A stretch of 64,000 nt of DNA. Source: Winogradskyella luteola. GTDB lineage: Bacteria; Bacteroidota; Bacteroidia; Flavobacteriales; Flavobacteriaceae. Positions 8,282 through 17,644 of this stretch are shown in pieces; position 1 is the first letter of the stretch, and each line of letters begins with the position of its first letter. The notes beneath the pieces were generated by a model, which saw nothing but the letters and a program-made list of their open reading frames with translations, was not told the origin of the DNA and ran no database searches. The translations under genes and the position numbers were made by a program. The stretch covers positions 62,001 through 126,000 of the forward strand of contig NZ_JAGSPD010000006.1 in assembly GCF_019203985.1 (NCBI RefSeq). The letters run 5' to 3'.

Positions 8282-9511
8282 TTATTTTAAATTGAAGCCA
8301 ATAGCTTTAAAGTCTTCCCAAAATTGGGGATAGGATTTACTCACCACATCTGCATTTTGGATGTGAATTGAAGTTGTAAGAGCTAAAGGTGCAAATGCCA
8401 TAGCCATTCTATGGTCATTGTAAGTCGCAACTGAAATATTACTTTTAATAACTTTGGAAGATTTTAGGTGCAATGAGGTATCAGTAATACTTATATCAGC
8501 ACCAAATTTTTCCAATTCAGTTTTAAGGGCTACCAACCTATCTGTTTCTTTTATTTTAAGTGTGTGAAGCCCTGTTAAATCACACGCAATACCCAAACCA
8601 AACGCAGTTACAGCAATAGTTTGTGCTATATCTGGAGCATTGCTTAAATCAAGATGTATTGACAATTTTTGATTAGCGTTTGTTGATTTATGAAGTGTTA
8701 TGGTACTGGCTTCAAAATTAGTTTCTACTCCGAATGTTTTATATACTTCTGATAAGATTGAATCCCCTTGAAGGGAATCTTTTTTATAGGATGATAAGCT
8801 GAGTTTTGTTCCAACCTCACTAAGTGCTACAACACTATAAAAATAAGAAACCGAAGACCAGTCTGACTCTACTGTCAAGGTTTGAGGCTTGAGGTTTGAG
8901 GTTTGAGCCTGAACCGTTATCTGATTATCCTTAAATTCAGTTTCAATTCCAATTTCATTCAAAAGACTCAAAGTCATTTTAATGTAAGGTACAGAAGTTA
9001 TTTTACCATCTAAAATTAATTCTAAACCATAATCCAATTTTGAGGCTATAAGCAGCAAAGCCGAAATGTATTGACTGCTCACGTTAGCTTTTAAGATCAC
9101 TTTTGAATTGGTTAGTTTCTTACCGCTAATTCTTAGTGGTGGAAAACCTTCTTTATCCAAATAGTTAATATCAGCTCCCAGTTGTCTTAATGCATCAACC
9201 AAAATCTGTATTGGTCGTTCTTTCATTCTTGAAGATCCTGTTAGGATAACTTCTCGGTTTTCTTGAATGGAAAAATAAGCCGTTAAAAAACGCATAGCGG
9301 TACCAGCATGATGAATATCAATAACTTCATCTTTTGATTCCAAAGCGTTTTGCATTAATACTGAATCATCAGAATTGGATAGGTTCTCTATGGAAATACC
9401 TGGATATAAAGCTTTGAGCAAGAGCAGGCGATTAGATTCACTTTTTGAACCCGTTACAGCAATTGATTTTTGGTCATTATCGATTGTCGATTTCAGAATT
9501 GTAATATCCAT
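8282..9511 (-). CDS. aroA: 3-phosphoshikimate 1-carboxyvinyltransferase (EPSP synthase)
   Basis: A 409-residue EPSP synthase, catalysing the sixth step of the shikimate pathway. It transfers enolpyruvate from PEP to shikimate 3-phosphate. Recognisable motifs are VTGSKSESNRLLLLKAL at the N-terminus, HHAGTAMRFLTAYF (the LNxGTAxR region), ISGKKL, ESDWSSVSYFYSVVAL, LSNAPDIAQTIAVTA and LKIKETDRLVALKTELEKFG. A minor insertion of repeat origin (AQTSNLKPQT, about residues 200-211) precedes the ESDWSSVSY motif. The reading frame stays open, so the enzyme is probably active. Its neighbour downstream is queA (73 nt), and the MazG-like gene lies upstream. Confidence 0.96.
   Translation of the reverse strand: MDITILKSTIDNDQKSIAVTGSKSESNRLLLLKALYPGISIENLSNSDDSVLMQNALESKDEVIDIHHAGTAMRFLTAYFSIQENREVILTGSSRMKERPIQILVDALRQLGADINYLDKEGFPPLRISGKKLTNSKVILKANVSSQYISALLLIASKLDYGLELILDGKITSVPYIKMTLSLLNEIGIETEFKDNQITVQAQTSNLKPQTLTVESDWSSVSYFYSVVALSEVGTKLSLSSYKKDSLQGDSILSEVYKTFGVETNFEASTITLHKSTNANQKLSIHLDLSNAPDIAQTIAVTAFGLGIACDLTGLHTLKIKETDRLVALKTELEKFGADISITDTSLHLKSSKVIKSNISVATYNDHRMAMAFAPLALTTSIHIQNADVVSKSYPQFWEDFKAIGFNLK
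8880..8907 (-). repeat. Four tandem heptamers inside aroA
   Basis: Four consecutive 7-nt units read GTTTGAG, GCTTGAG, GTTTGAG, GTTTGAG on the plus strand. They encode part of AQTSNLKPQT in aroA. The complementary strand shares the 11-mer ACCTCAAGCCT with the repeat that encodes the start of the thiolase at 53.6 kb. Confidence 0.8.
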
Positions 9512-9514
9512 ATA

Positions 9515-9540
9515 AAAAAGATTCCCGCTTTAGCGGGAAC
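9515..9540 (-). terminator. Terminator after the MazG-like gene
   Basis: The hairpin TTCCCGC..GCGGGAA (9522-9539) is followed on the minus strand by a T run. It sits between the stop of the MazG-like gene and the start of aroA, suggesting that aroA is transcribed at least partly separately. Confidence 0.75.
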
Positions 9541-9544
9541 AAAT

Positions 9545-9871
9545 CTACTTTAATTTATCGTTATTATGATGCCTGTTGTGGTCTCGTTTAGCCTTTAAAT
9601 TCATTTTTCTGTCAAATGCTTCCTGCAAATCAATTCCTGTCTGATTTGCTAAACATAAAACTACAAACATAACATCAGCCAGTTCCTCACCGAGATCTTT
9701 ATCCTTGTCACTATCCTTTTCACTTTGCTCACCATAACGTCTAGCAATAATACGAGCTACTTCGCCGACTTCTTCTGTAAGCTGTGCCATATTAGTTAGC
9801 TCGTTAAAGTATCTTACGCCATGCTCATTAATCCAATTATCAACTTCTTTTTGCGCGTTTTTTATATTCAT
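9545..9871 (-). CDS. MazG-like nucleotide pyrophosphohydrolase
   Basis: A 108-residue all-alpha NTP pyrophosphohydrolase of the MazG/iMazG type, which hydrolyses (d)NTPs or modified nucleotides to NMP and pyrophosphate. The metal-binding pattern is present: EEVGEVARIIARRYG followed by GEELADVMFVVLCLANQTG, giving the ExxE and ExxD helices that bind magnesium. It has a single domain, as in small house-cleaning members. The exact substrate is not evident. It is followed by a hairpin terminator and then aroA. Confidence 0.88.
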   Translation of the reverse strand: MNIKNAQKEVDNWINEHGVRYFNELTNMAQLTEEVGEVARIIARRYGEQSEKDSDKDKDLGEELADVMFVVLCLANQTGIDLQEAFDRKMNLKAKRDHNRHHNNDKLK

Positions 9872-9928
9872 TGTGGTAACTTTGCTTTTCTAGAAATTAG
9901 AAGTAACGATACTTCAAAATCCAACTAT

Positions 9929-10498
9929 TTATTCTTTAAACGTTGGTTTAAAAGATTTGTAGTATTCGTTAAACTTTTCTTGTGTGTCCATTTCTTTGTA
10001 TTTGTCACTTTGAAACAACTTTAAGTATAATTCTAATTGCTGTGGCTTACGATAACCACTAATAGGTGCAATAATATTAGCCTCTTCATCAAAATACACT
10101 ATTGTAGGATAAGCTCTAACTTTAAGATACCCAGTAAATTCATGCGCACTATTACGTCTATTAGCTTTTGCCGGATCGTACTTAGGGTTTTTAAATGTTT
10201 TTTCGTTAAACGTAACTACATCATTTCCTTCTCCATTAAATTTTACCGCATAATAATGCTCATTAATATAATCCACAACGTCTGCGTTATGGAACGTGTT
10301 TTTATCTAGCAGCTTACATGGCCCACACCAATTGGTGTAAACATCCATAATAATCTTTTTAGGCTCTTTTTTTTGAAGCTCTACCGCTTCTTCTATAGTG
10401 ATCCAGTTGATTTCTTTTCCTGATGTTTTTTTTGCTTCTTGAAATGACAATAATGTTCCAAAAGCAATAAATGCTATAATATAATGTATTTTCTTCAT
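9929..10498 (-). CDS. Exported thioredoxin-like protein
   Basis: A 189-residue protein with an N-terminal signal peptide or anchor (residues about 1-20, hydrophobic IIAFIAFGTLLSF) and a thioredoxin fold. The redox centre WCGPCK has its cysteines at about residues 58 and 61. The segment MDVYTNWCGPCKLLDKNTF and the later cis-proline region VRAYPTIVYFD are characteristic of the thioredoxin_7/DUF255-like families in Bacteroidota. It is likely a periplasmic thiol-disulfide oxidoreductase acting in envelope protein folding or repair. It is a stand-alone gene. Confidence 0.9.
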   Translation of the reverse strand: MKKIHYIIAFIAFGTLLSFQEAKKTSGKEINWITIEEAVELQKKEPKKIIMDVYTNWCGPCKLLDKNTFHNADVVDYINEHYYAVKFNGEGNDVVTFNEKTFKNPKYDPAKANRRNSAHEFTGYLKVRAYPTIVYFDEEANIIAPISGYRKPQQLELYLKLFQSDKYKEMDTQEKFNEYYKSFKPTFKE

Positions 10499-10532
10499 GT
10501 CTAATTTGTTGCAAATGTTATACCGAACTTAC

Positions 10533-10560
10533 AAAAAATGCTCCTTATAAGGAGCACTTT
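10533..10560 (-). terminator. Terminator after the first POT transporter gene
   Basis: The perfect arms TGCTCCTT (10539-10546) and AAGGAGCA (10549-10556) are followed on the minus strand by a T run. The hairpin lies just beyond the stop of the 591-residue transporter gene. Confidence 0.85.
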
Positions 10561-10581
10561 AAGTATTTTTAACTGTTTTGA

Positions 10582-12357
10582 TTAGCGTACTCCGTGCATT
10601 AATCGTTTTAATAGCGGATGTAGCGCAAAGGATACTAAACCTAAAGCCACAGGAACTATTGTGAAAATTAAAAAGAAATAAGAGAGACCGTCTTCTCTAG
10701 TAATTTTTTCAATATCCCCACCGACATAATGTGCCATCTTATTTCCAATTGCTATGGCCAGATAATAAACACCAAACATAAATGCCACCATTCTTGCTGG
10801 TACCAACTTACTTAAATAGGACAATCCCATTGGGGATAAACACAACTCACCCAATGTGTGGAATAAATAAGCAAAAACTAACCAGATCATACTCAATTTT
10901 GCAGTCTCAGCACCTAGTGGAACATTTCTAGTTGCAAAAGCTAATAATCCGAAACCAATAGCCATGATGATTAGCCCTAAGCCATATTTAACTGATGCAG
11001 GAGGGTTATATTTACTGTCCCACCATTTTGTAAATAATGGCGCAAACACAATTATGAACAGGGAATTTAATATGGCAAACCACGTTATTTCTACTTCTTT
11101 AGCCTCAGCACTGAAATTAACGTAAAGCTTATATATTACCAATGCCCAAATTATAATAAAACTTATGGCAAGAATAATATTAGATAAACTAATTCTATTG
11201 AATGTTTTTCTAAATAAACTTAATAGTACATATGTAATTATCCCTATCGGTACAATTGTAACTATAGCATCTATAATCTTAAAAATAGAAGCGGCATTAC
11301 CCTCCAATACTCTATCTGTGAAATCTCGCGTATAAATTGGCAACGAGCCAGCAGCCTGTTCAAAAGCTGCCCAAAAGAATATGGTAAAAATACAGAAGAT
11401 TGTAAAAGCTATCATCCTATCTCTAACTATTCTTTCATAGCGAGGAATTCTTACTACAAGAATTACAATAAACATAATTGCAGCCAATAGTGCAAAAAAC
11501 AGAGAATCCGTCATTCCTGCTATACTAAAATTGAGTGTATTTATGTTACCTATCTTACTTAAAGGATCATTGATTATAAATATCAGTGCTGAAATAATAA
11601 AAATGCCTATTAATAAGTAATCAATTGTTACAAAATGATTTAATTTATCACTTGCTTTTTCTTTTTGAGTATCTAAATCTTCTGAAAGTGTGTCAATTAT
11701 TCCTCTATTTTCATTTTTGGGCTTAGCACCAACATCACCAAATAAAGGTTGTGCATAGTAAAACTGCAGCATACCTAAAAGCATAAAAATTCCAGCCAAC
11801 CCAAAGCCATAGCTCCAACCAACATTTTCTCCCAACCAACCACATAACATAATACCTAAAAATGCTCCAGCATTTACTCCCATATAAAAAATATTGTAAG
11901 CACCATCCTTTTTCTCATCATGGCCCTCATACATCTTCGAAATAATCGATGTCATATTGGGCTTAAAAAACCCATTTCCAAGAATCAAAAGTGCAATTCC
12001 TATATATAAAAATGTTGGAGTTTCCACAGCCATTGAAGCATGCCCTAGAGTCATTAGTAATGCGCCAATTACTACAGCCATTCGATAACCAATTTTGTTA
12101 TCCGCTAACCAACCGCCAATAATAGGCGTTAGATAAACAAGCATGGCATAAGTACCTAACAACGAAAGTGCCGCAGGCTTGTCCCATCCCCAACCTGGAT
12201 TTTCACCAGCAACTAATCCTGTTAAAAATATAACCAAAATAGCTCGCATTCCGTAATAGGAAAAGCGTTCCCACATTTCGGTAAAGAAGAGTACGAACAA
12301 TCCCGCAGGATGTCCCATTACTTTTGTTTCGAAAAAATTTTCGGATGAATCATTCAT
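10582..12357 (-). CDS. POT/PTR-family proton-dependent oligopeptide transporter
   Basis: A 591-residue major-facilitator transporter of the proton-dependent oligopeptide family, with about 14 membrane helices. The family signature FTEMWERFSYYGMRAIL is in helix 1, and FFKPNMTSIISKMYEG and YNIFYMGVNAGAF follow in helices 4-5. Near the C-terminus lies HTLGELCLSPMGLSYLSKL. A hydrophilic insert at about residues 205-245, before a long extra hydrophobic segment, makes it larger than its neighbour. It should import di- and tripeptides. It lies next to a second POT transporter and a DPP IV-like peptidase, all on the minus strand. Confidence 0.95.
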   Translation of the reverse strand: MNDSSENFFETKVMGHPAGLFVLFFTEMWERFSYYGMRAILVIFLTGLVAGENPGWGWDKPAALSLLGTYAMLVYLTPIIGGWLADNKIGYRMAVVIGALLMTLGHASMAVETPTFLYIGIALLILGNGFFKPNMTSIISKMYEGHDEKKDGAYNIFYMGVNAGAFLGIMLCGWLGENVGWSYGFGLAGIFMLLGMLQFYYAQPLFGDVGAKPKNENRGIIDTLSEDLDTQKEKASDKLNHFVTIDYLLIGIFIISALIFIINDPLSKIGNINTLNFSIAGMTDSLFFALLAAIMFIVILVVRIPRYERIVRDRMIAFTIFCIFTIFFWAAFEQAAGSLPIYTRDFTDRVLEGNAASIFKIIDAIVTIVPIGIITYVLLSLFRKTFNRISLSNIILAISFIIIWALVIYKLYVNFSAEAKEVEITWFAILNSLFIIVFAPLFTKWWDSKYNPPASVKYGLGLIIMAIGFGLLAFATRNVPLGAETAKLSMIWLVFAYLFHTLGELCLSPMGLSYLSKLVPARMVAFMFGVYYLAIAIGNKMAHYVGGDIEKITREDGLSYFFLIFTIVPVALGLVSFALHPLLKRLMHGVR

Positions 12358-12384
12358 AAATTAGATAGTTTAGTTAGTTAAATG

Positions 12385-12419
12385 GAAAAAGCCCTTATAT
12401 ACAATTGAGTATAAGGGCT
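12385..12419 (-). terminator. Terminator between the two POT transporter genes
   Basis: The arms AGCCCTTAT (12390-12398) and ATAAGGGCT (12411-12419) are followed on the minus strand by a T run. The hairpin follows the stop of the 465-residue transporter gene, so the next POT gene probably has its own promoter or depends on read-through. Confidence 0.85.
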
Positions 12420-12433
12420 CTAACTTTTTTACT

Positions 12434-13831
12434 TTAATTATTAATATCCGGATCTGCCAATTCATATTTTTCGGCTTCTAATATCTCATGTTCGTTATCT
12501 TCGGCTCCGTGGGTTAATGTCTCTAATTTCTTTCTGAAAACCATAACTATAAGTCCAAAAGCAACACAAAACATAGCTATTCCTGTAAAAATTGTGAACT
12601 CTCCTAATTTTTCTGAAGCTTCACCTAAAAGACCTGCTAGCTTATTACCGAAACCTGTCATAGCAAAATATACACCCATCATTAGAGAAGCATATTTTAA
12701 TGGTGCAAGCTTTGTAATGTAGGATAAAGCAACTGGTGAAATGCAAAGCTCTCCTATGGTATGAAACAAATAGGCTAAAACTAACCAGTACATAGCGGAA
12801 GAACCTGTACTTTCAAATTGAGCAGACGCAGCAGACATAAAGAAAAATCCTGTACCCATTATTATTAAACCTATTATCATTTTAAATAATGATGTTGCAT
12901 TTTTACCCTTAAGTTTTCGACTTGCCCAATAGGCAGCTACTGAAGTTCCTAAGAAAATAATAAACATAGCATTCAATGATTGGAACCAAGAAGCTGGAAC
13001 TTCCCATCCCATTAGCATCCTATTTGTATTGTCCATAGCATAAATATTCATTAAGCCTCCAGCTTGTTCAAAAGCCCCCCAAAAAACAATAACAAGTAAA
13101 AAGGAAATAAATAAGACCACTACACGATCTTTTTCAACTTTAGTTAAGGGACGTTTCATAGCTGCTTTTTCCTCTTCGTTTTCGGAATCACCAGTAAAAT
13201 TACCAACAGTTTTCAAATACTTTTGACCAACTAAATACTGCAATAATCCTAAAGCCATACCAATTCCTGCAAGCCCAAAACCATAATGCCATCCGTGAAC
13301 TTCACCAACGTAACCAACAATTAAACTCGATAAAAATGCTCCTATGTTAATGCCTATATAAAATATAGTGAAGCCTTTATCCCTTCTAATATCGCCTTGC
13401 TTATACAATCCGCCTACCATTGTAGATATATTAGGCTTGAGCATTCCTACACCAGCTATGATAAGTCCTAAACCTGTGTAGAATGCCCACATCTGTTCTA
13501 TAGCTAAAATACTGTGTCCAGCCACTAGTAGAATTCCACCATATAATACCGATTTCTTCTGTCCTAGAAATTTATCCGCTATCCAACCCCCAGGTATTGA
13601 AGCTACATATACCAACATAGTGTACCAACCATATAGCGCCAAGGCTTCACCGTTTGTCCATCCAAGACCTGCGTTATCACCTGTTGCTTGAGCTACTAAA
13701 TATAAAACTAGAATTGCTCGCATTCCATAATAAGAAAAGCGTTCCCACATTTCTGTAAAAAACAATATGAATAAACCTACTGGGTGGCCAAATAGTTCTC
13801 TTTGATGCGGTTGTTTAATTGCTGTTGACAT
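12434..13831 (-). CDS. POT/PTR-family peptide transporter
   Basis: A 465-residue proton-coupled oligopeptide transporter with about 12 predicted membrane helices. The family motif FTEMWERFSYYGMRAILVLY, the segment LKPNISTMVGGLYKQGD and the later ELCISPVALSYITKLAPL are all present. It lacks the long middle insert of the neighbouring transporter and so has the standard length. The C-terminal ~35 residues are acidic and cytoplasmic. It lies 31 nt downstream of the DPP IV-like peptidase gene on the same strand, so extracellular or periplasmic dipeptide release and uptake are probably co-expressed. Confidence 0.95.
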   Translation of the reverse strand: MSTAIKQPHQRELFGHPVGLFILFFTEMWERFSYYGMRAILVLYLVAQATGDNAGLGWTNGEALALYGWYTMLVYVASIPGGWIADKFLGQKKSVLYGGILLVAGHSILAIEQMWAFYTGLGLIIAGVGMLKPNISTMVGGLYKQGDIRRDKGFTIFYIGINIGAFLSSLIVGYVGEVHGWHYGFGLAGIGMALGLLQYLVGQKYLKTVGNFTGDSENEEEKAAMKRPLTKVEKDRVVVLFISFLLVIVFWGAFEQAGGLMNIYAMDNTNRMLMGWEVPASWFQSLNAMFIIFLGTSVAAYWASRKLKGKNATSLFKMIIGLIIMGTGFFFMSAASAQFESTGSSAMYWLVLAYLFHTIGELCISPVALSYITKLAPLKYASLMMGVYFAMTGFGNKLAGLLGEASEKLGEFTIFTGIAMFCVAFGLIVMVFRKKLETLTHGAEDNEHEILEAEKYELADPDINN

Positions 13832-13862
13832 ATAATATATTTTAGTTAGTAATAATTCTTAT

Positions 13863-16094
13863 TTAGCCTTTTATCTTAGATGTTTCTTGTTCTTTTTTAT
13901 CTTCTTTTTTAAGCTTATCACCTAAAGTTCTATTGATAAAATTCGTCATCTTTTTATATAAATGTAATCTTGTATTTCCTCCATAAATGCCATGATTTTT
14001 ATCTGGATAAATCATCCACTCAAATTGCTTATCGGCTTGCACCAACGCTTCGACCATACGCATGGTATTCTGTAAATGTACATTATCATCACCAGAACCA
14101 TGAATTAAAAGAAAATCACCTTCTAATTTATCTACATGATTTATTGGAGAGTTTTCATCATAACCGCTTGGGTTTTCCTGTGGAGTCGTCATATAGCGTT
14201 CTGTATAAATGGTGTCGTAGAATCTCCAGCTTGTCACCGGTGCTACGGCAATTGCCATTTTAAAGACATCATTACCTTTAAACAGAGCATTACTACTCAT
14301 AAAGCCTCCGTAGCTCCAACCCCAAATTCCTATACGTCCTTCATCAATATATGGTAAAGCTCCTAATTTTTTAGCTGCAGCAATTTGATCTTCAACTTCG
14401 TATTTACCGAGTTCGTTCTGAGTTACTTTTTTAAAGTTTGCGCCTTTAAAACCTGTTCCCCTACCATCGACACAAACTACAATATATCCTTGCTGTGCCA
14501 ACATCTGATACCAATAATCGTTAGCACCATTCCAACGGTTAGCCACTTGCTGCGAACCTGGACCAGAATACTGGTACATAAAGAGTGGGTATTCTCTCGA
14601 TTCATCAAAATCTGCTGGTTTAATCATCCACATATTCAAATCATTACCATTCACATTTATAGTACTGAATTCTTTTTTGGATGTAACATAATCTCCTACT
14701 TTTTGAGCCAATTTATCATTGTCTTTAATCCCTTTTACAAGTTTTCCTGATTTAGAATTATGCAATGTATATTCTGGTGGAATTGTAGCACTAGAATGTG
14801 TATTGATAAAATAGGTGAAATCCGCACTAAAAGATGCGCTATTAGTGCCGTCAGTTTTAGTTAGACGTTCTTTGTCTTTTGCGTTTAATTTAATGGAATA
14901 CACATCCCTATTAATTGAACCGTTTTCGGTTGATTGAAAATAAATAGTATTCTCTTTTTCGTTGAACCCATAGTAATTGGTCACTTCCCAATTGCCCTTA
15001 GTGACTTGGTTTAGCAACTTTCCATCTTTTGAATAATGATAAATATGATTGTAACCGTCCTTTTCGCTTGTCCAGATAAAACTGTTATCCCTTAAAAATG
15101 TAAGGTCGAATGTGACATCGACATAGGCCTTGTCTTTTTCCTCTAAGACCAAGTCATAGCTCATTGCGTAAGTATCAATCATCCAAAGATCTAGTTCATT
15201 TTGGTGACGATTCATGTATTGCGCACTTAGTATTTTTGGATCTTTAGTCCATTTTATTCTTGGGATGTAATAATCCGTATACGCTTTATCAACTTCTAAA
15301 GTTTGCGTCTTGTTGGTATCTAAATCATATAGATGCAAAGACACTTTAGAGTTGGCCTCACCTGCTTTAGGATACTTAAAAACTTGCTGCGTCTGGTATA
15401 AGCCAGAACCATAAACATCCATTGAAAACTCTGGTACTTCAGATTCATCAAAACGAATGTAAGCAATTAAGTTGCTATCCGCATTCCAGTCAAAAGCTCT
15501 AACAAAGCTGAACTCTTCTTCATAAACCCAATCCGTAATGCCGTTTATAATTCTGTTCTTTTCACCATCATCCGTAAGTTGCTTTACTTTACCTGATTCT
15601 AAATACTTTACATAAAGGTTATTTTCAAAACCATAAGCAATTTTCGATCCATCTGGTGATAATGTTGGCTCTTGTACCAAATCATCAGATACTTTGGTTA
15701 AAACTTTAGTTTTAAGATCGTAGACATAATACTCACCTAATCTCGAGCGTCTAAAAACAGGTACTTCGTTAGTCGTTAAAATTACCTTGGTCTCATCATC
15801 GCTGAAACTGTAATCAAAAAAACCTTGGATTTCTGAAATCTCTTCAGAAGACACCAAAGTTTTCACTTTTTCTAAAGTCTTATAATCGTAAATATCTATT
15901 GTAGAAGTTCTGGTATTCCTATCAAAATTCAAGACTGAATATTGCTTTCCATTCTTCATTGAATGCAAGGCTTGCATGCCTTCTGTCCTAAATTCACCGC
16001 TCCAGATATCTTCGAGTGAAATCTGTTTGTCTTGACCATAAATTAAAGCAGTTGTTAAAAATCCTACTATTGCAGCGAAGTGTCTTATTCTCAT
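13863..16094 (-). CDS. S9-family peptidase, dipeptidyl peptidase IV-like
   Basis: A 743-residue prolyl oligopeptidase-family serine peptidase with a signal peptide (about residues 1-20). The beta-propeller covers about 40-480 and contains YEEEFSFVRAFDW, the double Glu that holds the substrate N-terminus in DPP IV. The alpha/beta-hydrolase domain is C-terminal. The catalytic triad is readable: Ser594 in GWSYGG, Asp669 in HGSGDDNVH and His701 in DKNHGIYGG. It should release X-Pro or X-Ala dipeptides in the periplasm. The next gene downstream encodes a peptide transporter, which supports a peptide-scavenging role. Confidence 0.94.
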   Translation of the reverse strand: MRIRHFAAIVGFLTTALIYGQDKQISLEDIWSGEFRTEGMQALHSMKNGKQYSVLNFDRNTRTSTIDIYDYKTLEKVKTLVSSEEISEIQGFFDYSFSDDETKVILTTNEVPVFRRSRLGEYYVYDLKTKVLTKVSDDLVQEPTLSPDGSKIAYGFENNLYVKYLESGKVKQLTDDGEKNRIINGITDWVYEEEFSFVRAFDWNADSNLIAYIRFDESEVPEFSMDVYGSGLYQTQQVFKYPKAGEANSKVSLHLYDLDTNKTQTLEVDKAYTDYYIPRIKWTKDPKILSAQYMNRHQNELDLWMIDTYAMSYDLVLEEKDKAYVDVTFDLTFLRDNSFIWTSEKDGYNHIYHYSKDGKLLNQVTKGNWEVTNYYGFNEKENTIYFQSTENGSINRDVYSIKLNAKDKERLTKTDGTNSASFSADFTYFINTHSSATIPPEYTLHNSKSGKLVKGIKDNDKLAQKVGDYVTSKKEFSTINVNGNDLNMWMIKPADFDESREYPLFMYQYSGPGSQQVANRWNGANDYWYQMLAQQGYIVVCVDGRGTGFKGANFKKVTQNELGKYEVEDQIAAAKKLGALPYIDEGRIGIWGWSYGGFMSSNALFKGNDVFKMAIAVAPVTSWRFYDTIYTERYMTTPQENPSGYDENSPINHVDKLEGDFLLIHGSGDDNVHLQNTMRMVEALVQADKQFEWMIYPDKNHGIYGGNTRLHLYKKMTNFINRTLGDKLKKEDKKEQETSKIKG

Positions 16095-16303
16095 TAAATT
16101 TCTATTTCATGTGTTAATATGTATTGTTTTTCAACAGTCACATGGAACATCCAAATTATCATTTCGCTTTGTGATTAATAATTAATGATAGATGTTTCAT
16201 TATAGGCATGCCAAGTTTACTAAAAATTATGCAAAAAATAGGCATTATTAACAGTAAATCGGCAATAATGCTATATAATGCACACATTTTATGCCATTCT
16301 AAG

Positions 16304-16311
16304 TATCTTTG
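16304..16311 (+). promoter_or_regulatory. Candidate -7 box before HMG-CoA reductase
   Basis: TATCTTTG fits the Bacteroidota -7 consensus TAnnTTTG and lies 21 nt before the ATG chosen for the HMG-CoA reductase gene. No TTTG -33 box is present at the usual spacing, so support is partial. Confidence 0.5.
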
Positions 16312-16332
16312 CTTTTTCAAAATCATTACCCT

Positions 16333-17634
16333 ATGCCAAACGCAATTTCTGGCTTTTCAAAGCTTACAAAACCCGAAAAGATCGAGTGGCTCCTAGATAC
16401 TTATTTTTCTGACAAAGAAGCCGCAAGAACATTGGTAAAGCAGTATTGGAATTCTGACGAAAAGCTTCAGAAACTTCATGATGAATTTATTGAAAATACC
16501 ATAACCAATTATTATCTGCCTTTAGGAATAGCACCTAATTTTCTTATAAACAATAAGCTTTACACTATTCCAATGGCAATTGAGGAAAGTTCAGTTGTTG
16601 CAGCAGCAAGTAAGGCTGCAAAATTCTGGATGGATAGAGGTGGTTTTAAAGCTGAAGTGATCTCAACAGAAAAAATAGGTCAAGTCCATTTTACTTATAA
16701 TAGTGATTTTGAAAGTCTCAAAACGTTTTTCGAGACTGTAAAACCTAAGTTAATCGCTTCTACTTCCGATATTACCAAGAATATGAAACGCAGAGGAGGC
16801 GGTATTTTAGATATTGAACTGAAAGACAAATCTAAAGATTTAGACAATTACTATCAGTTACATGCCACGTTTGAAACGCTTGATGCGATGGGCGCAAATT
16901 TTATCAATTCTTGCCTAGAGCAATTTGCAAAAACATTTAAAAATGAGGCAACCAAGCTTAAAGGTGATTTAGATATAGTGATGAGTATTCTCTCTAACTA
17001 TGTACCTAATTGTTTGGTCAGGGCTGAAGTTTCTTGTCCTATTTCAGAACTAAAAAGTAAAGACATTGCTAACCCTAAATTGTTTGCAGATAAATTTAAG
17101 CAAGCCGTTAATATCGCTGAAATTGAGCCTTACAGAGCAGTAACCCATAACAAAGGGATAATGAATGGTATTGACGCTGTTGTTTTGGCCACAGGAAATG
17201 ATTTTAGGGCTGTTGAAGCTGGCGTGCACGCTTTTGCTTCCCGAAACGGTAGATATTCGAGCTTAACACATTGTTCTATAAATGATGGAATTTTTAAATT
17301 TTGGATTGAAATTCCTCTAGCACTGGGAACTGTTGGTGGCTTAACAAGCCTGCATCCATTAGTAAAGTTTTCTCTTGAAATGCTAGAAAAACCTTCTGCA
17401 AAAGACCTAATGCAAATTGTTGCTGTTGCTGGTTTGGCTCAAAATTTTGCAGCTTTAAAATCATTGACAACCACTGGTATACAAGAAGGGCATATGAAAA
17501 TGCACCTGATGAATATTTTAAATCAGTTTGAAGCCACACCCGAAGAAAAAACACACCTTATTGAATACTTTAAAACCAATGTTGTGACGCATAGTGCTGT
17601 GGCTGAGGCTATAAATAATATTAGAATAAATTAA
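16333..17634 (+). CDS. Hydroxymethylglutaryl-CoA reductase (class II type)
   Basis: A 433-residue HMG-CoA reductase that reduces HMG-CoA to mevalonate for isoprenoid synthesis (class II enzymes can also run in the degradative direction). I chose the ATG at 16333 rather than an upstream TTG at 16309, because the TTG overlaps a candidate -7 box and the conserved sequence begins MPNAISGFSKLTKPEK. Visible motifs are IEESSVVAAASKAA (substrate-binding Glu), DAMGANFINSCLE, HNKGIMNGIDAVVLATGNDFRAVEAG (catalytic Lys/Asp region) and GIQEGHMKMHL (the catalytic His). The next gene encodes a GHMP kinase, consistent with a mevalonate pathway locus. Confidence 0.93.
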   Translation: MPNAISGFSKLTKPEKIEWLLDTYFSDKEAARTLVKQYWNSDEKLQKLHDEFIENTITNYYLPLGIAPNFLINNKLYTIPMAIEESSVVAAASKAAKFWMDRGGFKAEVISTEKIGQVHFTYNSDFESLKTFFETVKPKLIASTSDITKNMKRRGGGILDIELKDKSKDLDNYYQLHATFETLDAMGANFINSCLEQFAKTFKNEATKLKGDLDIVMSILSNYVPNCLVRAEVSCPISELKSKDIANPKLFADKFKQAVNIAEIEPYRAVTHNKGIMNGIDAVVLATGNDFRAVEAGVHAFASRNGRYSSLTHCSINDGIFKFWIEIPLALGTVGGLTSLHPLVKFSLEMLEKPSAKDLMQIVAVAGLAQNFAALKSLTTTGIQEGHMKMHLMNILNQFEATPEEKTHLIEYFKTNVVTHSAVAEAINNIRIN

Positions 17635-17644
17635 CCCATACTGG

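Noticed and set aside
16208..16396. Small plus-strand frame before HMG-CoA reductase
   Set aside because: It overlaps the start of the reductase in another frame, shows no family features and covers the likely promoter.
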